This document shows, one piece after another, positions 6,211 through 13,259 of a stretch of DNA of 15,947 bases. Under the pieces are notes generated by a model. The model was not told where the DNA came from. It saw nothing but the letters and a program-made list of their open reading frames with translations, and made no database searches. The DNA lies in assembly GCA_045599645.1 (NCBI GenBank), contig JAZRWI010000011.1, positions 1 to 15,947 on the forward strand, read 5' to 3'. Position 1 is the first letter of the stretch, and each line of letters starts with the position of its first letter. The translations under genes and the position numbers were made by a program. The stretch comes from RUG334 sp045599645. GTDB taxonomy: Bacteria > Muiribacteriota > Ozemobacteria > Ozemobacterales > Ozemobacteraceae.

Positions 6211-7518
6211 ATGAGAAGAAAAGCTATTGAACAACTGATTAAATGGCAAAAGTCAGAGGATAAAAAGCCTTTAGTCCTAAAAGGAGCCAGACAGGTTGGT
6301 AAAACTTGGCTTATGCGTGAATTAGGCAATTCTTTCTATGAAAGTTATGTCGAATTCAACTTCGACAAAGACGTCAGATTAAATTCAGTTTTTGAAAGCA
6401 CTAAAGATCCATTCAGAATAATAGAAACGCTCGGAATATTTGCTGGTAAAAAAATAGAACCTGGCAAAACCTTGATAATATTTGACGAAATACAGGAATG
6501 TTCGGAAGCCTTGAATTCCTTAAAATATTTCAATGAAGAAGCAAACGGATATCATGTTATTGCCGCTGGTAGCCTTCTCGGAACAATGCTCGCTCAACCA
6601 AAGTCTTATCCTGTAGGAAAAGTTGACCTGCTCAAAATATATCCTTTGGATTTTGAAGAATATCTTGAAGCTGTTGATAGCAATTTGTATGACTATTACA
6701 AAAGTATAAAAATTAATGATGCGATTCCTGAAGTATTTCATCATAGACTTTTAGAGCATTTTAATAAATATTTAATTGTGGGGGGTATGCCAGAATGTGT
6801 TGATTCATGGGTGAACAACAGAAATATAAAAGATATAGAAAAAAAACAGAAGGATTTGCTGGTATTATATGAAAATGATATTGCAAAGCATAATGGAAAA
6901 ATAAATGCTGGTCGAATTCTGCTGGTTTTGCGAAGCATTGCTTCTCAGCTTGGTAAGGAAAATGAAAAATTTATCTATGGTGCACTGAAATCCGGGGGTA
7001 GGGCAAGAGAATTTGAAGAAGCCATAGAATGGCTGGTTTCTGCTGGCTTAATAAATAGAATTTATAATGTCTCTAAGCCAGTACATCCACTTCCTGTAAT
7101 GGATATTTTTGATTGCTTCAAACTGTTTTGGTTTGATACCGGTTTAATAAAGCAGCAGGCAAAAGTGGATAACAAGGCTATTTTAACTCAGGATGATTAC
7201 CGCTTTAAGGGGCCTTTGACTGAAAACTATGTTTTACAGCAGCTTATTGGTAAGTTTGACGTTGAACCTCGCTATTACTGCTGGAAATATGGCGAATTGG
7301 ATTTTGTTGTTCAACACGGCTCTGCAATAATTCCCATAGAAGTAAAAGGTGGTGAAAATAAATCTGCAGCTTCCTTTAAGTCATATATCAAGAAAGCCTT
7401 GCCAGAATATGCTATTAGGTTTTCAAAGATGAATCTCATGACCAATGGAAATATTATAAACATACCGTTATATCTGGCCCCTCGCCTTAAAGACCTAATT
7501 CCTGACGAACTACTGTAA
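6211..7518 (+). CDS. AAA_14 / DUF4143 ATP-binding protein
   Basis: This complete 435-residue protein has the AAA_14 (PF13173) and DUF4143 (PF13635) arrangement. It has Walker A GARQVGKT (residues 25-32), Walker B TLIIFDEIQE with Asp92 and Glu93, a sensor-like segment AAGSLLGT, and a C-terminal PD-(D/E)XK-like core, GELDFVV (Asp364) then IPIEVKGG (Glu377, Lys379). DUF4143 ATPases are abundant in anaerobes and have no agreed function. The gene lies between a relic of a lipoprotein gene start on its left and a DUF234 gene relic beginning almost at its stop codon. It therefore appears to have been inserted at, or carried with, a duplicated junction. The coding frame is intact and its AT-rich base use matches the other island genes. 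Confidence 0.85.
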   Translation: MRRKAIEQLIKWQKSEDKKPLVLKGARQVGKTWLMRELGNSFYESYVEFNFDKDVRLNSVFESTKDPFRIIETLGIFAGKKIEPGKTLIIFDEIQECSEALNSLKYFNEEANGYHVIAAGSLLGTMLAQPKSYPVGKVDLLKIYPLDFEEYLEAVDSNLYDYYKSIKINDAIPEVFHHRLLEHFNKYLIVGGMPECVDSWVNNRNIKDIEKKQKDLLVLYENDIAKHNGKINAGRILLVLRSIASQLGKENEKFIYGALKSGGRAREFEEAIEWLVSAGLINRIYNVSKPVHPLPVMDIFDCFKLFWFDTGLIKQQAKVDNKAILTQDDYRFKGPLTENYVLQQLIGKFDVEPRYYCWKYGELDFVVQHGSAIIPIEVKGGENKSAASFKSYIKKALPEYAIRFSKMNLMTNGNIINIPLYLAPRLKDLIPDELL

Positions 7519-7741
7519 CAGGTCTTGGCACTATTTTACAAGCTCTTATAGATAAATATCATGATACTTCCAAATTAAAACTAGTAATTCTAGGTTCATA
7601 TATAGAAGTGATGAAGAAATTTCCCAGGTTCAGTCTACTGGTTTAAAGTGCTACAAATATGCTTTCATTTCGAAATCCGGCTTTAAATGCACAAAAAGTA
7701 AAAATCTAAAACTGATTACTCTTGATGAGCTGTATAAATAA
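7519..7741 (+). pseudogene. Relic of the ATPase_2/DUF234 gene with internal deletion
   Basis: The first part, from about 7521 to 7615, matches residues 117-148 of the intact gene at 4572 (ILQALIDKY and LKLVILGSY). It then jumps to residue 417 onward and runs to the same stop codon. The junction lies in GATGAA (7610-7615), a hexamer present at both deletion ends in the intact gene (5009-5014 and 5820-5825). This implies an 811-bp deletion between short direct repeats, which shifts the frame. The last 132 bases differ from the intact gene at only about three sites. Confidence 0.85.
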
Positions 7742-7833
7742 ACCACTGCTGTAAGCTGCAGATTCTTTTTATCTTTGCGTTTCTTTACAAATGTGCTACA
7801 TTAAAGTCTACACTCACTTGGTTGAGGAGAAGA
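7742..7833 (+). promoter_or_regulatory. Leader and probable promoter of the ABC operon
   Basis: Positioning elements are weak: TTTGCG (7774-7779), 17 bp, TACATT (7797-7802), with TTTACA (7784-7789) an alternative -35. The block from CTGCTGTAAG to ACACTCA is partly retained in the relic at 5952-6043, which marks it as an older unit joined to this gene. GAGGAGA (7824-7830) is the ribosome binding site. A small CTGC/GCAG hairpin followed by TTTTT (about 7747-7771) could terminate transcription from upstream. Confidence 0.35.
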
Positions 7834-7836
7834 ATG

Positions 7837-9180
7837 ATGAAAAATATATGTGGCAAGGCGCTGAGCATATTAGCTGTTTTTGCTTCTGTTTTTCTGATAG
7901 CATGCAGCGATGGTAATAATGCAGCAAAGGCTAGCAGGGCAGCAGAGGTTGATAGTATTATAGCCCGGGCTCAGACAATGACCTTCGAGGAATTGGCCAA
8001 AAAGGCTGTCGAAGAGTCTAACGGAAAAGATTTCTTTGGCTTGGGCAACACAAGCCGTGGTAAAGACGCTCTTCCGAAGTTTATTGCAAGACTTCAGCAG
8101 ATTGATCCAAGCTACAAGCTCAGCTTTAACTGGCAGCAGCCAAAGAATAACAAGATTTATGACCAGCTTATAGCTGACGCAGCCAAAGAAAAGGGAACCT
8201 TCGCAATGACCCTTATCCAGGATGGCACCCAGTTTAAACCCAAAATGCTTGATACAGGATATCTGAAGAGATTTGTTCCTAAGGAATGGGCAAAGGCCAA
8301 TGGCATTACTAACCTGGAAGAATACAAGGGCTATGTGGCTCTTCTGGTAATCACGAAGGTTTTTATGGCCAACTGCTGTGGCGATGTTGAATACAGAAAT
8401 TGCTGGGACTTTGTTTATAAGGGAGTGCGCCCACTGTTCATGTATGCTGCAACTGAAACGGTCGGCATGAATTTCCTGTATCTTTTAACTACAGAAAAAT
8501 ATTCTGCAATTCTGAAGGACGCTTTTGAAGCACTTCCAGTGGATAAACAGAGCTATTTCACACCAATTATTGAATCCTTAGCCAAAGATGCTGAAGACTT
8601 CAAGCTTGGCCCCAACGGCAAATACGCTCTTGCTTATATAAAACTCTGGATGAAGCAGTATAACGGTCAGACCGACGACGGCCCAATCTGCAATATTCTC
8701 ATCAATAAATCCTCTAAGAACCAGTGCGGCTTGCTTGTTTACTCAAAGCTTCGCTCTGTTGTGGAATCTGATAATGTTTCCCTTAACAATATAAAAATAC
8801 CGGCTTACTATGAAGATTATAAGGGAATCAGCGGCTTCGGCTACAGCCATTATCTCTTTGTTACCACAAATAGCCCGTTGCCATGGACTGCATGCGCTTT
8901 CATCAGCTTTATGACAAGTCAGGAAGAAGGCTTTGAAGCATGGGGCAAGGATATGGGCTGCTATTCAACTAACCCGGAATTAGACGTAATCAACGAAGAA
9001 AAGTATCACCATAAAACAGGTGGTGTCATGCCTGACGGTAAGGTCTATGAGGCTAAGAACGACCGCGGCAAGAACTGGTGGTGTGACCCCAATGGCGGCT
9101 GTCTTGTCATGGAAGATGTTGATTACTGCTCTAAGGTTGCTTTTACTATTGGTCGCTGGGTCGACCTTATGGCTGAGTAA
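7837..9180 (+). CDS. ABC importer solute-binding lipoprotein
   Basis: This 447-residue extracellular binding protein is anchored by lipid. The signal peptide MKNICGKALSILAVFASVF leads into the lipobox LIAC, with Cys23 as the modified residue. It should capture substrate outside the membrane for the permease encoded nine bases downstream. The mature part carries GLGNTSRGK (around residue 70), also a feature of related binding proteins as I remember them. Two cysteine groups stand out: Cys180, 181 and 189, and Cys416, 422 and 431. The ATG at 7837 is preferred because GAGGAGA ends six bases before it; the adjoining ATG at 7834 and a TTG at 7822 are less likely. Substrate is unknown. Operon layout suggests Fe(III), polyamine or phosphonate-type importers. 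Confidence 0.8.
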   Translation: MKNICGKALSILAVFASVFLIACSDGNNAAKASRAAEVDSIIARAQTMTFEELAKKAVEESNGKDFFGLGNTSRGKDALPKFIARLQQIDPSYKLSFNWQQPKNNKIYDQLIADAAKEKGTFAMTLIQDGTQFKPKMLDTGYLKRFVPKEWAKANGITNLEEYKGYVALLVITKVFMANCCGDVEYRNCWDFVYKGVRPLFMYAATETVGMNFLYLLTTEKYSAILKDAFEALPVDKQSYFTPIIESLAKDAEDFKLGPNGKYALAYIKLWMKQYNGQTDDGPICNILINKSSKNQCGLLVYSKLRSVVESDNVSLNNIKIPAYYEDYKGISGFGYSHYLFVTTNSPLPWTACAFISFMTSQEEGFEAWGKDMGCYSTNPELDVINEEKYHHKTGGVMPDGKVYEAKNDRGKNWWCDPNGGCLVMEDVDYCSKVAFTIGRWVDLMAE

Positions 9181-9189
9181 GGAGTTTTT

Positions 9190-11013
9190 ATGCAGATTAC
9201 ATCTACTCAAAGATTTATGAACGGCGTTAAAACTTATCTTGCTAAGCCTCAGAACGTCATTCTTCTTATTTTTGGAATTTTGCTTTCCTTTACAACAATT
9301 GCACCGGTTGTTGCTATTGTTGAAGATACCATCAAAATCCACCCAGGCACTCTGGATGCTTATTTGAGCGGAAAGGTAAATGGCTACAGCTTCGTTAACT
9401 ACGTTGATATTTTCACTAGCAAATACGCCTGGATAAACCTTTGGCACCCGTTGCTGAATACTGTTATTCTGGCAGTATTTTCCTGTGTGTTCTCGATTCT
9501 TTACGGCGGTGGCTTTGCTTTTCTAGTAACAAGAACAAATCTGAAGTTTAAGCAGTATTTAAGCTCAATCTTCATTTTCCCGTATATCATGCCTCAATGG
9601 ACGCTTTCTGTTGTCTGGAAAAACCTTTTCGACAGCAGTGCAGTCTGTGGGACCGCTGACGGTCTTATGACATCATTGTTTGGCTTGTCTATGCCTCTCT
9701 GGTGGTGTAAGGGCCTGTTCCCGAGTATCGTGGTTCTTGGCCTGCATTACTCTGCTTTTGCCTACATCCTCATCGGTGGCATTTTCCAGAACATGGACAG
9801 CAACCTTGAAGAAGCAGCAAAGATTCTTGATACCCCGAAGTGGAAGATTGCTACAAAGATTACACTTCCGATGGTAAAACCGGCTATTCTTTCAACTATC
9901 CTTCTTGTTTTCGGAAGCGCAGTCGGCAGCTACCCGGTTCCGCATTACCTGAGCCTGACAACTCTTTCAACCAAATACATTTCAATGAATGCTAAATATA
10001 CCGGTGAAGCCAGTATATTGGCGATTATAATGATGCTGTTCGGTGTTGCTATTATGATTCTGAACCAGATGAGCCTCACTGACCGCCGCAATTACACTAC
10101 GGTTACAGGCAAGGCTGGCCAGATTTCTAAGTTCGATCTGGGCAAGACGGCAAAGTATGGTCTGGCAATATTCTTTATTGTCATGACTTTCTTCACAAGT
10201 ATTTTCCCAATACTGCTTTTTGCTCTCGAAACATTCCTGCCGAATCCGGGCGATTACAGCTTCCTATACACTGGTGATTTCAATAATCTGACCACTAAAT
10301 GGTGGATGACTACTGATACGGGCGCTGACAGCAGTATGTATGGCCAGAAGGGGATTCTGTTTAACGGAACCATCTGGCAGGCATTTAAAGGAACACTTTG
10401 GGTTTCTATATGCTGTGCCTTCCTTGCCGGGACTATTGGTATGCTGGTTGGCTACGCAGTTGCAAAAAACCGCAGAAGCAAATGGGCCGGCTATGTTAAC
10501 AGCATGGCATTCCTGCCTTATTTGATGCCTTCAATCGCTGTTGGCGCTGCAATCTTCGTATTGTTCTCCAACGAAACCATGAACCTGTTCAATACATACA
10601 CTATCCTGATTATCGCAGGCACAATCAAGTATATTCCATTTGCCAGCAAGAGCGCTTTGAATTCCATGCTCCAGCTGAGCAATGAAATCGAAGAAGCCGC
10701 AATTATTCAGGATATTCCATGGTCTAAGAGATTGCTTAACATCATTATCCCAATTCAGAAATCTACCATCGTTAATGGTTATATGCTGCCATTTATGACC
10801 TGTCTCAGAGAACTCTCCCTGTTCCTGCTTCTCTGCACTCAGGGCTTCATTATGGCCACTACACTTGATTACTTCGACGAAATGGGCTTGTATGCCTTCT
10901 CAAGCGCAATTAACCTCATTTTGATTGTTACAATTCTTGTATTTAATACTCTCGTAAACAAGATTACCGGTGCCACACTGGATGGCGGAATAGGAGCTAG
11001 AGACAATGCCTGA
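9190..11013 (+). CDS. Fused two-domain ABC permease (FbpB/ThiP-like)
   Basis: This 607-residue inner-membrane permease contains two MetI-like halves in one chain, so a single gene supplies both transmembrane subunits. Membrane segments are clear, for example residues 22-44, 90-114, 177-200, 233-250 and 275-293 in the first half, with a similar series after 320. Each half ends in the cytoplasmic EAA loop that contacts the ATPase: EEAAKILDTPKWKIATKITLP (207-227) and EEAAIIQDIPWSKRLLNIIIP (501-521). In both, the usually conserved Gly after EAA-x3 is Asp. A long extracytoplasmic stretch (about 350-395) separates the halves. AAGGAG overlapping the lipoprotein stop drives translation. The gene overlaps the ATPase gene by 8 bases. 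Confidence 0.85.
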   Translation: MQITSTQRFMNGVKTYLAKPQNVILLIFGILLSFTTIAPVVAIVEDTIKIHPGTLDAYLSGKVNGYSFVNYVDIFTSKYAWINLWHPLLNTVILAVFSCVFSILYGGGFAFLVTRTNLKFKQYLSSIFIFPYIMPQWTLSVVWKNLFDSSAVCGTADGLMTSLFGLSMPLWWCKGLFPSIVVLGLHYSAFAYILIGGIFQNMDSNLEEAAKILDTPKWKIATKITLPMVKPAILSTILLVFGSAVGSYPVPHYLSLTTLSTKYISMNAKYTGEASILAIIMMLFGVAIMILNQMSLTDRRNYTTVTGKAGQISKFDLGKTAKYGLAIFFIVMTFFTSIFPILLFALETFLPNPGDYSFLYTGDFNNLTTKWWMTTDTGADSSMYGQKGILFNGTIWQAFKGTLWVSICCAFLAGTIGMLVGYAVAKNRRSKWAGYVNSMAFLPYLMPSIAVGAAIFVLFSNETMNLFNTYTILIIAGTIKYIPFASKSALNSMLQLSNEIEEAAIIQDIPWSKRLLNIIIPIQKSTIVNGYMLPFMTCLRELSLFLLLCTQGFIMATTLDYFDEMGLYAFSSAINLILIVTILVFNTLVNKITGATLDGGIGARDNA

Positions 11014-12583
11014 AATTAAACTTGAAAATATTACCAAACAGTGGGGGCGCTTTTACGCCGTTGATAATCTGAATCTCAATATTCCAGATAACTCCTTCAT
11101 CACACTTCTTGGCCCGTCCGGCTGCGGAAAAACAACAACTCTCCGCATGATTGCCGGTCTTGATACTCCAACCAGCGGCCGCATCACAATTGGTGACAAG
11201 GTAGTCTACGATAGCGAAGCCGGTATCAATGTTCCTGCTAATAAGCGTAAGGTCGGCTTCCTGTTCCAGAACTACGCTCTCTGGCCGAATATGACCGTTT
11301 ATGAAAACATTTCCTTCGGCCTTACCAATGTTAAGGAAGAGCTTCCACTCAGAGACGATGAAGCAAAGGTTCTTACCGATAAAATCAAAGTGCTCAAGGA
11401 TTCTGAACGCCTTCCAAAGCTGCTTGTAGGCAAGCATGAAGACGAAATTCTTCGCCGCCTTATCGACGTTTACGACATAACCTACTTTACTGCTCTCGAT
11501 ATTAAAAAGCTCGGTATCGGGGAAGGTGCCGACGCAACTTCCCGTTGTGCCCAGCTGGTCAAGGATTACGAAGCTAAGCTGGCTGCCATTATGGAACAGC
11601 ACAAGGCAAAGGGCGAAACCTTAAATGAAAATTTCGAAATTTCAAAGGACGGCAAGCTTTTAACCGAAGTTAGAAAGCTGACTCAGGAAGAAATAGACAT
11701 GGCTGTCCAGTCTTCTGCCAGGATTGTTAAGATTGGTATGTTCATGAACCGCTATCCGGCAGAGCTTTCAGGCGGTCAGCAGCAGAGAGTTGCCATTGCC
11801 AGAACACTCGCTCCAAAGCCAAAGGTTCTGTTCATGGACGAACCTCTTTCAAATCTTGATGCAAAGCTCAGACTTGGAATGCGCTATGAATTGCAGCGAT
11901 TGCACGTAACCACTGGCGCAACCTTTGTTTATGTTACTCATGACCAGATGGAAGCTATGACACTGGCTACAAGAATATGTCTCATGAATAATGGTGTTCT
12001 TCAGCAGTATGACGCTCCGCTGGATGTTTACCTGAAACCAAATAATACCTTCACTGCAGACTTCGTAGGTAATCCTTCTATTAACTTTATTGAAGCCCGC
12101 GGTAAACAGGATAATGAAGGCGCTGTAGCCCTTGAAATCCTGGAAGGCAAAAAGGTTACATTTACTCCAACAGAAAAGCTTTCTTTGGAAAAATGGTTTG
12201 CTGATAGAGATGCTAAGAAGACCGTTGTCCTTGATAAAGAAAACAAGGACGAACTCTTTAAGCCGCGTGTAGATAAGGCTGTTGAAGACCATATTGAAAA
12301 CAAGGTTGAAGTTACCAATGAACATTTCTGGGTTGGTGTAAGACCAGAATATATCCAGATTTGCGAAAACGGCAGCTTTGAAGCAGAAGTTTACGGTGCA
12401 ATGCCTACAGGTATGGAATCTACCCTCAAGCTCAAACTTGGGAATTTCCTGCTCACTGGCGTTGTATTCGGAAGCACTGCTTTCAGAATCGGTCAGAAGG
12501 TTCGCTTCAATATTTCCGGTGACGGAATCCTGCTCTTTGACCGCAAATCAGGACGCCGCATCTGCAATGGCAGCCTGAAATAA
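11006..12583 (+). CDS. ABC importer ATPase with a large helical-domain insertion
   Basis: This 525-residue ATPase of the MalK/PotA/FbpC class powers the importer. It shows an aromatic A-loop near residue 13, Walker A GPSGCGKTT (36-44), Q-loop Gln88, signature LSGGQQQR (254-261), Walker B VLFMDEP (274-280), D-loop SNLD (282-285) and H-loop His312. A C-terminal TOBE-type regulatory region follows, with GVRPEYIQI typical of this class. About 147 residues separate FGL (104-106) from the signature, where relatives usually have about 40, so roughly 100 extra residues lie in the helical subdomain. The insert is charged and predicted helical. All catalytic motifs are present, so the protein should be active. 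Confidence 0.9.
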   Translation: MPEIKLENITKQWGRFYAVDNLNLNIPDNSFITLLGPSGCGKTTTLRMIAGLDTPTSGRITIGDKVVYDSEAGINVPANKRKVGFLFQNYALWPNMTVYENISFGLTNVKEELPLRDDEAKVLTDKIKVLKDSERLPKLLVGKHEDEILRRLIDVYDITYFTALDIKKLGIGEGADATSRCAQLVKDYEAKLAAIMEQHKAKGETLNENFEISKDGKLLTEVRKLTQEEIDMAVQSSARIVKIGMFMNRYPAELSGGQQQRVAIARTLAPKPKVLFMDEPLSNLDAKLRLGMRYELQRLHVTTGATFVYVTHDQMEAMTLATRICLMNNGVLQQYDAPLDVYLKPNNTFTADFVGNPSINFIEARGKQDNEGAVALEILEGKKVTFTPTEKLSLEKWFADRDAKKTVVLDKENKDELFKPRVDKAVEDHIENKVEVTNEHFWVGVRPEYIQICENGSFEAEVYGAMPTGMESTLKLKLGNFLLTGVVFGSTAFRIGQKVRFNISGDGILLFDRKSGRRICNGSLK

Positions 12584-12614
12584 TAGAAGCTTAAAATAGA
12601 AAAGCCCCACAATA

Positions 12615-13147
12615 GAGGCTGTCTAAAAACTATCAAATTGCCAAAGCACAAACTAACGGTGATTTGTAAAAAGCCAGACTCCTAAAAACCTCCCTTTTCA
12701 AGAGACTGTCCCAAAACTAGAAATTTGTAAAAATCCCGATGTACAGTAGATTCCTAAAAACCTCCCTTTTTAAGGGAGGGTAGGGAGGGTTTTGATTTTA
12801 GAAGCAACTTGTTTTGAATGCATAAAATCGAGTATTCAGACAACCTCTCAAGAGACTGTCCCAAAACAAGAAATTTGTAAAAATCCCGATGTACAGTAGT
12901 CTCCTAAAAACCTCCCTTTTTAAGGGAGGGTAGGGAGGGTTTTGATTCTAGAAGAAACTTGTTTTAAATGCATAAAATCGAGTATTCAGACAACCTCTCA
13001 AGAGACTGTCCCAAAACAAGAAATTTGTAAAAATCCCGATGTATAGTAGATTCCTAAAAACCTCCCTTTTCAAGGGAGGGTAGGGAGGGTTTTGATTCTA
13101 GAAGAAACTTATTTTGAATGCATAAAATCGAGTATTCAGACAGCCTC
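12615..13147. mobile_element. Non-coding element with 10-bp terminal inverted repeats (MITE-like)
   Basis: GAGGCTGTCT (12615-12624) and AGACAGCCTC (13138-13147) are perfect inverted copies enclosing 533 bases without a coding frame of known type. Ends of the GRGRCTGTCY..AAAA kind occur in several insertion-sequence families, so a deleted element mobilised by an unseen transposase is plausible. No target duplication is clear. The interior is a partial unit (12663-12700) followed by the 150-bp tandem array. Together with 12584-12614 and 13148-13232, in which I see nothing specific, it accounts for the whole gap between the flanking genes. Confidence 0.5.
12701..13147. repeat. Three 150-bp tandem repeats, each with hairpin and G-quadruplex motif
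   Basis: AGAGACTGTCCCAAAAC recurs at 12701, 12851 and 13001, giving an exact 150-bp period over almost three units, with only scattered substitutions. Each unit has a hairpin, CCTCCCTT-loop-AAGGGAGG, followed by AGGGAGGGTTTT, which can pair instead with the upstream AAAACCTCCCT. Each also has GGGAGGGTAGGGAGGG on the plus strand (12774-12789, 12924-12939, 13074-13089), four G-triplets with loops of 1, 2 and 1. Unit ends are imperfect inverted copies of each other. A partial unit also occurs at 15746-15811. Confidence 0.9.
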
Positions 13148-13232
13148 AATTATGCAGCGCTTATTTGTTATTATTACTAGAAATCTCTGTTTAATTATAG
13201 ATTTTTGAAATAGTTTTCTGAATTTTATTTTT

Positions 13233-13241
13233 TGTGATAAT
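13233..13241 (+). promoter_or_regulatory. Extended -10 promoter candidate
   Basis: TGTGATAAT (13233-13241) matches an extended -10 element. The -35 position (13213-13218, GTTTTC) is poor. A start near 13248 would leave a leader of about 12 bases before the ATG at 13260, with AAAGAAG as a weak ribosome binding site. Confidence 0.35.
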
Positions 13242-13259
13242 CTAGAAATTAAAGAAGCT

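Noticed and set aside
8980..9447. Minus-strand open frame of 155 codons
   Set aside because: It lies opposite the lipoprotein/permease junction, whose frames are strongly supported by homology and spacing.
10997..11602. Minus-strand open frame of 201 codons
   Set aside because: It is antisense to the start of the ABC ATPase gene, including its Walker A region. It has no family signature.
12601..12624. AGCC-N10-GGCT as terminator of the ABC operon
   Set aside because: The stem is only four base pairs with a long loop and no T-run, and its right arm is the terminal repeat of the element.
12615..13147. CRISPR array
   Set aside because: The repeats are 150 bp and directly tandem without variable spacers, and no cas gene is present.
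12612..13150. Target-site duplication around the repeat element
   Set aside because: ATA on the left and AAT on the right are not the same sequence; no duplication can be claimed.
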